DNA from: Nitzschia sp. pyKryTriq1
Taxonomy: Eukaryota; Bacillariophyta; Bacillariophyceae; Bacillariales; Bacillariaceae
NCBI GenBank assembly: GCA_956465555.1
Contig: OY101122.1
Location: 1,561,001 to 1,625,000 of the forward strand
Direction of reading: 5' to 3'
DNA: 64,000 nt
Of this stretch, positions 10,778 to 21,402 are shown one piece after another. The first letter of the stretch is position 1; each line of letters begins with the position of its first letter. Made by a program: the position numbers and the translations under genes. The notes beneath the pieces are model-generated. The model made no database searches and had not been told where the DNA came from. It saw only the letters and a list, made by a program, of their open reading frames with translations.

Positions 10778-11893
10778 CTAAACTTGAACTCCTGTGGAAT
10801 TGCAAAACCGACTTATAAAATCATCGCAATCGCCATCCACCAGCAACTGACGCCACCTCTTCTTTCGCACCTTTGTGCGATCGTTCCAGAACGATTTTAC
10901 TGTGATGTCTTTTCTTTTACCGATAGAAATGGTGGATGGCATTATTGAAGGGGTTCCCCTTGTATCGTGGTTCGTCGCAGTGCCAATTGAATGAGTAATC
11001 AGTACACGGTGACAGAACCTGGGAGCCAGATTGGGTATAGCGCACACCGGAGCGACTCGCAAAGATGTTCCAAACACGAGCAGCAAATCAACTGTTCGAT
11101 CAGTGGATACGTGTTCAAAGTCCATGGAGAGTTGTTTGGAGAATCGCCGAGGCAACGGGTCGCCGAACAAGACCATGTCGTCCCGTCTGAGGGATCCGTG
11201 ACATTCCACTACGAGTTCCTCGGCTTCTTTCGGACTGCCCTCGCCACTCGTGTAGCACAAACTCTCATGAGTATGCAAGCCATCTACATTTTGAGTGTAT
11301 ATTCGTTTCAGCCAGCCTTGCTGGGCCAAGTACGAGCAGAAGCGATGTGCCTTGGTAGGCTCTAGCTCGTCGTCCAACTTGATGGCTTGACGAAGGAGGG
11401 GTAAAATCTGTTCTTGCCACGTAGAAGGATGCGCCTTGTAAAAGGCCCAAGACAGGATCTGTTCGGGTTCAAGTACTTTCAGATGGTTTGTATCCAACAT
11501 GAAGCCGTGTTGGTCGTCTTCGAGTTTTGACTTTATGACTTCGAACAGTCCTCCACCTGAGGTACGGAAATCAGGAATTCCAGCTGCCGTCGATATTCCG
11601 GCGCCAGTCAAAATGACAATATTTTGGTATCGTCCTTTGACTATATTCTTGAAGAACTCCTCTTCTCCCAAAGAAGGCAAATACATCTCATTCGTGTGCC
11701 CATGGTGGCGAAAAGGGGCTGACCGAAGGCCGGCGCGATATTCACGATTACAGTGTTTTCGGCCTCCTCGGTGCATCTGGAGCGATGTGTCACTTTGCAA
11801 ATCCAATCGGCAAATCTCGCACCAATATCTTGGGAGGGCAGTAGCGAGCGTCGAGCCGCCGTCGTTGTTGACGCTACCGGTATGGTTTATCAT
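10778..11893 (-). CDS. Sirtuin (Sir2 family) with N-terminal C2H2 zinc finger and no zinc ribbon
   Basis: Single exon, 371 residues. Residues 24-47 (YWCEICRLDLQ...MHRGGRKH) form a matrin/U1-type C2H2 finger. The Sir2 core follows: GAGISTAAGIPDFR (97-110), TQNVDGLH (200-207), catalytic His in CHGS (232), and FGTSLRV (274-280). These bind NAD and catalyse protein lysine deacylation in the family. Usually two CxxC pairs of a structural zinc ribbon lie between HGS and the next block. Here HGSL runs straight into RRDDMVLFGDPLP, so the ribbon is absent and no intron could hide it. A basic C-terminal tail (KVRKKRW) may aid nuclear localisation. Whether it is active is uncertain. Confidence 0.88.
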   Translation of the reverse strand: MINHTGSVNNDGGSTLATALPRYWCEICRLDLQSDTSLQMHRGGRKHCNREYRAGLRSAPFRHHGHTNEMYLPSLGEEEFFKNIVKGRYQNIVILTGAGISTAAGIPDFRTSGGGLFEVIKSKLEDDQHGFMLDTNHLKVLEPEQILSWAFYKAHPSTWQEQILPLLRQAIKLDDELEPTKAHRFCSYLAQQGWLKRIYTQNVDGLHTHESLCYTSGEGSPKEAEELVVECHGSLRRDDMVLFGDPLPRRFSKQLSMDFEHVSTDRTVDLLLVFGTSLRVAPVCAIPNLAPRFCHRVLITHSIGTATNHDTRGTPSIMPSTISIGKRKDITVKSFWNDRTKVRKKRWRQLLVDGDCDDFISRFCNSTGVQV

Positions 11894-12524
11894 CGCCGCG
11901 AGAGTATTTACAAACTACGGGAGGACGAATGGAATTCGTCGACTTCAAAAAGGAGAGCCGCAAACAATAACCAGAGAGATACATGGATATTATTAGCTTT
12001 GGTTTTGGGGTCAATAGACCATAGTCAAGTAGGGTCAATAGACAATAGTCAAGTAGATTCTTTCGCCATCGTTCTTTGGTTGTAAACTCTCATCATATGC
12101 ATCATTATTATTTTATGCATGACGATGATTGTGAACGCATGCAGCATTAATTCATCTATGACGACCCGTTCGACCACATATATCTGCTAGTAGAGCGGTT
12201 CTTGGGTGGTTCCTGTTCCCGTCTTCCCCACCATACTTGCGAAACAAACAAAGGACGACGGCCCACTACAAGTCTAGTATGTAGAACAAGTTGAAAGTTG
12301 TTATTTGCAATCACGGTGCTAGTAGTGTTAATGAGCATCCCTGCTTCCAATTACAGAGAAAAAAGCAAGATACGAACCATACAGGGATTTGAATGAGGGG
12401 CGAGTGATTGATCTTCGGTGGGATGTGCGGCATGGTTTTGTCCACTGGTAACATCTATAGTACGTCTCCTGTATCGGTGGAACAAAGCCTTCCATATTGT
12501 GCGTGGAAGTCGTGGGCGTTTCCT
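11894..12524. other. Intergenic region with a 24-base tandem duplication
   Basis: This is the upstream region of the sirtuin gene and the 3' flank of the next minus-strand gene. The 24-base direct repeat at 12008-12055 is its only clear structure. Confidence 0.5.
12008..12055. repeat. 24-base tandem duplication
   Basis: Two adjacent copies of GGGTCAATAGACNATAGTCA(AGTA) differ at one base (C or A). It lies about 115 bases upstream of the sirtuin start. Confidence 0.8.
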
Positions 12525-12893
12525 CTAGGGAGAAAGATTCTTTCCAAACGACGATTGCTTAGCATCGCCGACCTTGCCATCGAACTTGACCTTTTCTGGG
12601 TCCGAGTACTTCTTCCTGAGATGATCCTTATCAATGTGGTGAGACCTGCGGTTCCTCAGAATCTCTTGTTGAGCCTCCCATTGCTCATCCAGGTCATTTT
12701 CAAGGCTTCCGTGCCCATGGATCGGCATGAAATTGTTACTGATTGTTTTCAAGAACTGTCCAATTGGGTTTTGCATGCTCTTCGCCTTGCCAGCCATGGC
12801 CAGGCTCGTCGCAGACTGCTTCACATAAGCAGGAAGAGGGGCTTGGAATGCTGCCGCAGAGGCAAGAAAAGCAAGCAAGAGAGACGTCCTCAT
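12525..12893 (-). CDS. Small plastid-targeted protein, unknown function
   Basis: The chosen ATG at 12893 begins a textbook diatom plastid leader: MRTSLLLAFLASAAAFQAP, a signal peptide with an AFQAP cleavage motif. An in-frame ATG 60 bases upstream would bury this leader. The mature part (about 100 residues) is polar, with NPIGQFLKTI, a His-containing segment and a charged region DKDHLRKKYSDPEKVKFDG. No domain or metal motif was recognised. The product is 122 residues. Confidence 0.78.
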   Translation of the reverse strand: MRTSLLLAFLASAAAFQAPLPAYVKQSATSLAMAGKAKSMQNPIGQFLKTISNNFMPIHGHGSLENDLDEQWEAQQEILRNRRSHHIDKDHLRKKYSDPEKVKFDGKVGDAKQSSFGKNLSP

Positions 12894-13456
12894 GGTGCGG
12901 TTGGATCTGGAAGAAAAGATTCTAAAATTGTGGGAAATGCAATGTTGACACACGGTTCGGATCTTTCTGCTTTCTTTATTTGCGTGTTCGGCGCAACGAA
13001 CGCTATGATTGGCGCTTTATTGTGATGCTGGTTTTGATGGGTCGATTGATTTTTCTTCTCCGCTCGTTTGTCCGTTTCCTGGGTGTGTGGGTCATTGCAC
13101 TCACTCTCATCCGTGGTGCGGTGGCGCCTGTTGTGGCTAGAGGGGTGGGCCGGGGCGCGAGCAGACGGTCCCCCTTTTCATCGAACTCAGAACAATCTCT
13201 CCTCTCTTCCCTGCTTTCTCGCATACGCCCGAGGACTGGTTTGTGGTAGTACTGCACCGGTACCTGGTACCGGTAGTCTAGTCTATTAGTAGTGGTACAA
13301 TACTGGCGGTCAATTTGTACCGGTATAGCCTGCAAGTCATAGCGGTACGTGTACGCGAAGAAGACGAATGTAAAATAGTCCAGTCCAGATTAGTAGAAAT
13401 GAGAAGAGATAACAAATACAGCACTGTATCTGTGATCTAAACGATGCCAACATGAC
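12894..13456. other. Intergenic region
   Basis: This is the upstream region of the small plastid protein gene and 3' flank of the ATP synthase gene. A GTAC/ACCGGT palindrome cluster lies at about 13253-13330. No gene was seen. Confidence 0.5.
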
Positions 13457-14771
13457 TTATGCGAGCATTTTGGGTTTGCCCGATTCGTCGAAACGGAAGT
13501 AGAAGCCTTCGTTCTCGGCAATGGAGTTCATCTTGGCCAACATGGCGGCGCGTGCCTCCTTGGTTTCGGCAGCAGCGTCTAACTTCTTGGCAGCGGCCGT
13601 CTTTTCCTTGAAGAAAGAAACAAACGCGGCTTGGACGGGATCGGCAGCGGCGGTCTTGCCAGCAATCTTGGCCAAGGCCGAATCCAGAGCTGCCGCCTTC
13701 AATGTATCGTCCGACAAGAATTTGGCAGTGACTGCTGCCGTAGCTTCAGTCATCATGGCAGTCTTGGCCTTTTCGTAGGCCCCTTGCTCTTCTGTGGCGA
13801 TCATGCTCAAAACTTTTTCCACTTGCGCCTTCAGTTGGTGAGCAGGCTTGATCTTTCCTGCAGCGTTAAGCTTATCATAGGACTCCTTGGTCAATGCAAA
13901 GGCAGCTTCGTAATCGCTGACAATATTTTCTGTCAACTTCATGTAGTCCAAGTTTTCTTGCATCTTGGCAATCACCTCATTTTCTGCCTCGTTTTGGATC
14001 TTGAGCATCTCGTCTGCTTCTGCCTTGAATCCATTGGCAATCGCGGCGCCACCTTGAGTATAGGCAACGACACAGAAAGCCACAAAAGTCGAGGCAAGCT
14101 AAAGCGAAGAGGAAGGGAGTGAGAGTGAGATGCACTTTTTTATAATATCTGGAACGGTTGATTCCAAGCCCCACCCCAAAAACACTACATTCCACACAAA
14201 AACTTACCAACATTTCCTCGTTAGGCCTGAACCATTGGAATTCCAAGATAGGAACCGCGGCACAAACACCAATTGGAAGGGCATACAAGTGAGAGATTCC
14301 GGTTCCCATGAATCCTTCATCTTTCACCACTTCTGGTTCCTTGGCTTCTTCCTCTCGGCGCGCCGAGTAATGGAAGGACGCCGATGTAGGTGCCATAGCA
14401 CTGAATCAAACAAACATTAGGAGAACGGTGAAACATGGGTGCAGGTGGTAGCAAGGAAAGGAAGTGATGTTATGTTAAATGACTATTCTTTTGTTGGTTT
14501 CATTCATTGGCACAACACACAACCCGCAACAAAAAGGCGAAACGAGCTCCTATCATCGGCACAATTGGTTGACGGACGGACGTGCTTGCGTACTTTCGCG
14601 TAGAAAGTTTACGGGGACGAATTGGAATCGGCGAGCCGACCATTGGGAGCACCCGCCATGGTCGAAATCTCCCACTTCTTTTCACTTTATCACAAAAACA
14701 TAATTTACGTACCCTACATGCGTCCTCTGAAAGGACCGCTTGGCCAAAGTGGATGCAGCTGCTCGCAACAT
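13457..14771 (-). CDS. ATP4: Mitochondrial F1Fo ATP synthase subunit b, three exons
   Basis: Exons are 14771-14713, 14400-14208 and 14098-13457; phases 2/1 and 0/0 match and give about 297 residues. Exon 1 encodes a mitochondrial presequence, MLRAAASTLAKRSFQRTHVG. Exon 2 supplies SHLYALPIGVCAAVPILEFQWFRPNEEML. Exon 3 supplies a second hydrophobic segment (LASTFVAFCVVAYTQGG) and then a long Glu/Lys/Ala-rich helix, the b-subunit stator stalk. Two membrane helices followed by an extended helix is the usual b-subunit plan. It joins the peripheral stalk that keeps the F1 catalytic head from turning. The assignment rests on architecture and weak sequence similarity. The gene diverges from VPS35. 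Confidence 0.78.
14099..14207 (-). other. Intron 2 of the ATP synthase b gene
   Basis: The donor TTG|GTAAGT and acceptor CTTTAG|CTT are in phase 0. A pyrimidine-rich tract precedes the acceptor. Confidence 0.85.
14401..14712 (-). other. Intron 1 of the ATP synthase b gene
   Basis: The donor GG|GTACGT and acceptor ATTCAG|T join in phase 2/1. It separates the presequence exon from the mature coding region. At 312 bases it is the longest intron called here. Confidence 0.7.
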
Positions 14772-15292
14772 GGTCAACAAGTCGTTGTGTGCGTGTTGTT
14801 GCGGTTTGGTCGACCGATCCTCGCCTTTCTTGCGTCGGGGGCGAAGGCGTTGCGCATGCGGGAGTTTTGCGATGAAAAGATGAGAAACAACGACGCCGAT
14901 CCCGCGCGCTTTCATGCGCGCTTTTGAGAATCCGAATCCTTCGACTAAAATATTGATGACGTCGAGAAAACAAAAAGAGCGCGAACAGGTCAGCACCCAG
15001 CCTTCCGTATGATTTCTACTGGAAATCTACGGAGGAACCCCTCCGAAGGATATATCCCGCGAGTGACCGGCCTCTCTCTCAACTCGACTACGCTTTGGCT
15101 ATCTTTTGCCTTTTGCCTTGAAATCTTCTTGCTATTCGCTACTCTCGCCTCTCTCTCGCCCATATCCCGTATCGCTGTTTGCTGCCAACTTTGCACGACT
15201 TGAGATAGATATCGGTGTCTTATAGATCGTGGAATAATCATAGTCTACTGATCACCACTTGGCAGCGATAAGGGGGAAATAAGAGTAGCAAG
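14772..15292. promoter_or_regulatory. Divergent promoter region, ATP synthase b / VPS35
   Basis: The two flanking genes are transcribed outward from this 521-base stretch. Beyond TC-rich tracts near 15070-15170, no specific site was recognised. Confidence 0.5.
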
Positions 15293-16098
15293 ATGTCCAA
15301 CGGCCAGCCCTATTATGGGGGCCCGTCGCAAGGCAGTGGAGATAGTGTGGCGAATAACAGCGGTTTCGACGGGGCGACCATGGGAGGAGGGCAAGCGTAC
15401 GGCACGCAACGTCCTCATTTTGGAACCCAGCCGGGATCTCCCAATCCACAGCACCAGTACGGGCAAGGCAGCGGTATGATGCCGCCGCAACAACAGCAAC
15501 AACAACAACAACAGCAGATTAAGTATCCTCCTCCTGAGACTCCCCAGCCAGGATCATACTCGATGCCCTACAATGCTGGGCCTCCGTCTCCAAGTCCTTC
15601 GAATGTCAGCACGCCCTACCATACTCCTCAAAAGCAGACACAGCAGCAACAAGGTCCAGGAGGTTATCCAGTAGGCTCGGGAAGTATTACTCGTTTTGCA
15701 AATGCCTCCCAGCAGCAGCAACAGCAACCAGGTACCCCTCTGTACCCTCAGTCGTCGCCATACAGCTTTCAGCCTCCTCCTCAACCGGCTTCTGTAGGTG
15801 GAGGGGCTGGCATGTCGTTTGCTCAACGAGGAGCCATGTTGCAGCAACAACAACCAGGATACGGACAGCAGCAGCAGCAGCAGCAGCAACCAATGACTGT
15901 TAGTTATACGACGCCGGCCCCACAACAACAGCTGCAACAGCAGCAGCCAACAACACCGGTCAACATGGCCGGCATGTCGTTTGCTCAGCGCTCTGCCATG
16001 ATGCGGCAAAATCAGCCACCCGCCTCAAATGTGTATGGGGGCGGAATGCAACAGCGTCAGCAGCAGCAAGTGGGATATGGAAATCCTCAGCAGCAGCC

Positions 16099-16134
<36 letters not shown>

Positions 16135-19100
16135 GCAACCCCTGTACCAACAGCCGCCTCAACAACAGCCACCTGGCACAGCGCAATCTCAGCAGCAGCA
16201 GCAGCAGCAGCAGCAACCACAATTAAGTGGTTCCATGGCGGGATCGCAAGGTCTTCCTCCTCAGCAAGCACAACAGCAGCCTCAGTACGGAGGAATGCAG
16301 CAGCAGCAGCAGCCGGGAATGGCGCAATCGCAAGTCGGCGGATCATTTGCTCAGCGCTCTGCCATGATGGGTGAGTCGCAGATGAGTGGGATGCCACAAC
16401 AACAACAGCAGCAGTATCAACAGCAACCACAAATGGGCATGCCACAAGGTGGAATGCCTGGCGGCATGCCACCTCCTCAGCAGCAACCACCGAAGCCGAA
16501 CATTTATGTGGATCCTCCAGAAGTAGTCGCGCAGCAAAACCGATTGCTCACCGATGCCACTCGAAAGGTGCAAGAACATGCCTACTACATGAAACAAGCC
16601 ATGGAGCGCAATGATTTGCCAACAGTCTTAGACCGAGCCGCCCAAATGGTAGGAGAACTAGGGGAACACGCGCACGCTCACCACCACCATCATTTGCATC
16701 CTCCCGCCCCGGGTGCCACTGGTTCGACTACTGCGCTCTCGCCCAAGAATTATTATGAGTTGCATCTACGTGCGTTGGAAGAATTGCCGACGCTTGAGGA
16801 TTACCTCCTCAACATTGCGCAAACAGGATCTCAGCCAAGCATGTCTCCTGGAGGGTCCATGATGACTCCTGGTATGATGCCACAGCAGCAACAACCCAGT
16901 CCAGCGAACTTTTCCATGAGGGAGTTGTACGACTATGTTCAGTATTGCCCGAATGTATTGTCGAGACTCTACTTGCAAATCTGTGCAGCCAGTGCATTGA
17001 TTCGAAGCGGTGAAGTTGGCGCCCGGTGGGTCTTGAAGGATATAATTGAGGCTGTCAAGTGTGTTCAAAATCCCGTTCGTGGATTGTTTTTGCGACACTA
17101 TTTGTTGCAAGCCATTCGCGACAAGTTGCCGAATGAGCCCATTCCAGGCACCCAGGTGGTGCCATATGGCATGGCCGCACCAGCTTCGGGTACGCCCGCA
17201 ACCCCGGCTCCTGCCGTAGTAGCCGAGGTGACTAGTGTCGAAAGGGGTACCGTCAAGGATTCTTATGAATTTATCTTGGCCAACTTTGTCGAAATGAACA
17301 AATTGTGGGTACGAATTCAACATCTTCCAGGAGATGGTAGATCCAAGGAAATTCGGCGTCGTCGAGAAAAGGACCGTAACGAACTTCGTATTTTGGTGGG
17401 GACCAACCTGGTCCGACTTTCGGCACTCGATTCGGTGACCTCGCAAATCTATGGTCAGGTCATTTTGCCTACCGTTTTGGATCACATAATTATTTCTGGA
17501 GATCCCTTGGCACAAGCCTATTTGATTGATTGTATTGTCCAAGTCTTCCCTGACGAATATCATATCGAAACTATGCCTATTCTGCTGGCAGCTTGCCCCA
17601 AATTGCGAGATAAGGTCAACATTCGAACCATTCTGCAATCCCTCATGGATCGTCTTGCCAATTACTTGGCGGATGAAGAACTTTTGGATGAGGAGGATTC
17701 AAATCAAGTCAAACGTAACATGGCTAAAGACTCGTTCCGAATGATCGACGAGTGCGTCCAGAGTGTCTACAACGCTCGGGGTCCCAAGCTTCAGGCCAAG
17801 GAAGTGGTTCGACTCCAAACGGCTCTCTTGTCGTTTTCCATGAAGTGCTATCGAGGAAATTTGGAACAAATCACACTTTGTTTGGACAATTGTGTTGTGG
17901 CATTGCAGCAGGCTCGAGCCAATCAAGCTCTAATGCAGGAGGCGCGGAATCAACATTTTGATCCCAATGCTCCTCGCGTTTTGCCCCAGCTCGATGAGGT
18001 GGCAACCAAAGAGTTGGAAAAGTTATTGAGTATCCCTCTAGATGAGTTGGCTTTGGGTGTGTTGACTTTGGATCATTATGCAGATCTCATTGGATTTTTG
18101 CCATGGGCCCATCGACGTCAAGTGGCCTTGACTATGCTCGAGGCTGTCAATAAGGCGGGAACCTCGCCGGAAAGCGTGAAGGAAATCGAAGAACTATTTT
18201 CGGTCATTGCACCCGTCTTGCGGGACGAACGGGATGCAGCTCCAGGGCAGAATATGGGGGCACAACAACCTCTCTCCATGGAACGCACAGCCAATTTGAT
18301 GGCGGGACTCGGCGTCTCGCCTCAGCCAGGATACGGTGCTTACGGGCAAGCTGGGCCCGGGTTCACACTGCAGGAAGACCCGCAATACCGAAAGGATTCC
18401 GCGTTGGTGTCCAAACTTATTCACTTGCTCAATCATAAGGATACTGATGTTCAGTTTGAGATGCTCATTGTGGCTCGACAACATCTGAATGCTGGTAAGA
18501 TTGAACGAACTGGTACAGCCTACACGGCGTTGGTATTCGCTGGATTGAAACTTGCGAAACGAATTTTGTTGGAAGAAATCGGCGAAGTGCCCACTAGTCA
18601 AACTAGCGGAGACTCGAACGAGGCAGAGTCGAAGGAAGAAGAAGAAAAGGAACAGGGCGGAAACGAATCTCCAGAGGCAGAAACTCCTGACACGAATGGC
18701 GAAAGTGGGCAAACCAAGACAGAAGGTGATGCATCACAAGAAGAAATGGCAGTAGAGGCTGCCGAAGAGGAAAAGGACGACGACGAAAACCCGACAGAAC
18801 CAGAAGACGAATCGTCGCCCGCAGACGTAACGAAAGAAGAAGAGCCCCGCGTTGAGGATGTCACCTTGACTCCAAGGACTGTCAGGTAGGTCTGTTATGG
18901 GATGGTTATTTCAGTTGCTTTGGTATTATTGCTCTAACCCCGTGAAATAGCTGTCGGAAAGTGTTTATTTTCGTACAGGAGACAATTGCTGCACTGGCCA
19001 AAGGAAAGCCAGAGACTGGAGTAAAGTTGTACCTCGAATCGGCTTTAACGGTGGACAAGCTCGCTTCAAGAGGCAACAAGAAAGCCACAGGGCAAGACGC

Positions 19101-19704
19101 CTTCGGCTCAATCGCGTACGAATTCATTTCGCAGTCATTCGCTGTCTACGAGGAACATTCTGGCGACTCAAGGCTCCAAAGTCGTTGCATCGTGGCAATG
19201 ATAGGGACGCTGTTGGACTGTCGATCGTTAAGCAAAGAGGACTACGAAAGCCTAATAATGAAGACCGCGCAGTATTCGGCCAAGATGCTAAAGAAACCAG
19301 AACAGTGTGCCATGGTGGCCCAATGTGCTTATTTATTTTACGTTGTTGGAAAAGACGATGTAGTGGTCTACAGCAACCCACAACGAGGTTTGGAATGTCT
19401 ACAGCGAGCCCTGAAGCTTGCGGACGCTTGCACAAATACTAATCCCGGGAATGTGGAACTTTTTGTGGATCTTCTGGAGCACTATCTATTTTTCTTCGAA
19501 AAGGGACATCCCTCTGTCACTGGAAACTATATCACTGGCCTCGTGGCACTCATCAAGGAGCATACCAACAACCTGGACCCTTCCGCCATTGGGGATGCTA
19601 AAGCTCACTTTTTGCAAGTTGTGAAATACATCGAGAAGATGAAAGAGAAAGAAGAATCATCTGAAAGGTTTGCAGCCATTGACGTCAGCAGTGTTAGCAC
19701 ATAG
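15293..19704 (+). CDS. VPS35: Retromer subunit VPS35 with long Gln-rich N-terminal extension, two exons
   Basis: Exons are 15293-18885 and 18951-19704 (65-base GTAGGT...ATAG intron, phase 2/1), about 1448 residues. The join gives SCRKVFIFVQETI, a conserved VPS35 segment. Residues 1-402 are dominated by Gln with Pro/Gly/Met. Within them FAQRxAM occurs three times, near residues 176, 230 and 352. The VPS35 solenoid starts at about 403 (NIYVDPPEVVAQQNRLL). It includes RLYLQICAASALI, GLFLRHYLLQAIRD, and further helices to the C-terminus. The usual PRLYL motif that contacts VPS26 reads SRLYL here. A His run (HAHAHHHHHLH) and an acidic linker near 1103-1190 interrupt the fold. Retromer recycles cargo from endosomes to the Golgi. 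Confidence 0.95.
15488..16500 (+). repeat. CAG/CAA-repeat tract encoding poly-Gln
   Basis: Many runs of mixed CAA and CAG codons are interspersed with Pro, Gly and Met codons. The codon mixing points to selection for the amino acid, not simple triplet slippage. The tract ends where the VPS35 fold begins. Confidence 0.85.
18886..18950 (+). other. Intron in VPS35
   Basis: The donor CAG|GTAGGT and acceptor AAATAG|C are spaced 65 bases apart. Read-through meets an immediate stop. Confidence 0.88.
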
Positions 19705-20332
19705 TCGGCATCCTGCTGTGAATAATGGTTTTAGTATAGCGAAACGAAGTTTCCATTTGGAGCGTGGGGCATGATGGTGTGGGAAGCATTGCGTTTTTCC
19801 TGAGTGGATCTTCCTGGAAGCCCAAGAAACTTTCCTTCATCATCGACGAGTATGTCGCTATGTCAACGATATGTCCAGAGTACAAATACTGTACCACCAC
19901 GTGATAGGGACCCTACAATATCGCTCAACCGACGGCAAAATTTTAAGCACGAACGACAGTCGTGATTCCCATTCCCGCGAAAAATTCTTCCTTCTCCACC
20001 GTCGGTGTCATTGTTTGTTTTACTATTCGAAAGGAATTTTCCATTCAACCGGTGTCGCATACCAATTGACAATGACAGGGCAAACTCTCTTCGAGGAAAT
20101 TGTTGCAGCATACACGCATTCTTCGACATGTTCGCATTGTATCGCATTTCTCGGGAAGCAGAAGGAATGAAGAGACATGCCCGAAATCGTCGATTTCAGA
20201 GAAGGCTAGACACATCGCATAATCGATGACCTGAAGGTAAGTGGGCGTCGCAATGCGATGTTGCCTAAGACCATGACAATGTATTTTCTCACTTTTCCTC
20301 TTGGGCTCTGTAGTAACTACGTAATCTTCGAG
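19705..20332. other. Intergenic region
   Basis: This is the 3' flank of VPS35 and upstream region of the secreted Lys/Gly-rich protein gene. Short open frames here lack protein-like composition. No gene was seen. Confidence 0.45.
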
Positions 20333-21244
20333 ATGAATTTGAGATCGATGCTCTCGTCTGCAGCCTTGCTGCTCGCTGCGATCAGCGCTGGAAGTGCTCG
20401 TCGCCTCCCGGAGTACACTCTCCGGCGTCGAGGCGACAGGGAAAGTGCGGGCTCCGTGGCTCGACGCAAAGGCGGGAAAACCCGATTGTTGCTTGATGAA
20501 GGAGGGCTTCGTGCACGGTCGATTGCATATCTAAACTGTGGCGGAAAAGATGGTGGGAAAGCCGGAAAGGACGGAGGGAAGGATGGTGGCAAAGACGGTG
20601 GAAAGGACGGTCGAAGAAGAGTCTCTGGTTGCCTTGAGTATGGCGACCCCCTCGATGATCCGCAATATTTTGCGCCTGTTGGAGCTCCCATTTACAACGA
20701 CAACGAACAAGGTCTAACAACAGAAGACGACGGTGGACCGACCCTGGGCCCGTCTCCTGTCCCAGTGCCTGCTCCCACGACACCTGTTCCTGTTACGACT
20801 GCTACACCCCAAACCTCAACCCCCACCCCGCTTGCCCTGGGCCCTGCTCCAACCTCGGCCCCGGTGCCCGCCCCGGTCCTTCTTCCACCCTCCTTCGCCC
20901 CCCAGCCTGCACCGGTCCTTGTTATAACCTCGACTATCGAGTCCGTCCCTGTACAAACTCCAAATCCAGCCCCATCCCCTGGTGTTTCTAGATTGCATGA
21001 CGAATCTGGCAGCAACCAGAGTTTGGATGTCGTAACGGAGTACAAAAGGTACGTCCCATCAGGCAGCAACGACGCCGAGGACACCGAGGACGCTGGAGCT
21101 ACAGAGGATACGAGCAATGAAGTCCGTACAGGTGGCTCTGAGACTGCTGGGATGTTTATTTCTTTTAACCTCGGTGGCGGCGAAGATAAACCTGACGAAT
21201 CGGACGGGGAAGAGGTCCCGAGCAATGATGTAGGAGGAAATTAG
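20333..21244 (+). CDS. Secreted low-complexity protein: KDGG repeats, Pro-rich and acidic parts
   Basis: The ATG at 20333 is chosen because it begins a clear signal peptide, MLSSAALLLAAISAGSARR; an in-frame ATG at 20258 would place this internally. After a basic stretch come several KDGG units (around residues 80-100). Then a Pro/Val/Thr/Ala-rich section of about 100 residues and an acidic tail (DAEDTEDAGATEDT). No enzyme domain is visible. Lys/Gly repeats followed by Pro-rich linkers occur in secreted and cell-wall proteins of diatoms; a wall or extracellular matrix role is an inference only. The length is about 303 residues. Confidence 0.72.
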   Translation: MNLRSMLSSAALLLAAISAGSARRLPEYTLRRRGDRESAGSVARRKGGKTRLLLDEGGLRARSIAYLNCGGKDGGKAGKDGGKDGGKDGGKDGRRRVSGCLEYGDPLDDPQYFAPVGAPIYNDNEQGLTTEDDGGPTLGPSPVPVPAPTTPVPVTTATPQTSTPTPLALGPAPTSAPVPAPVLLPPSFAPQPAPVLVITSTIESVPVQTPNPAPSPGVSRLHDESGSNQSLDVVTEYKRYVPSGSNDAEDTEDAGATEDTSNEVRTGGSETAGMFISFNLGGGEDKPDESDGEEVPSNDVGGN

Positions 21245-21402
21245 TCTTGCCGCCGTAAACTTCATCGAGCGTTGTCATCACCGATAACAGTGGGCATGAT
21301 ATATATCACACGACGCCACTGATAATCATGATTTCCAGAGCCGTTCTATTATTATGGGCCAAACTATACACGATAAGATAGGATGATGATAAATCACGGC
21401 AT

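Noticed and set aside
15554-16490. Long Leu/Val-rich minus-strand frames
   Set aside because: They are the reverse complement of CAG/CAA repeats in VPS35 and are expected from the codon pattern.
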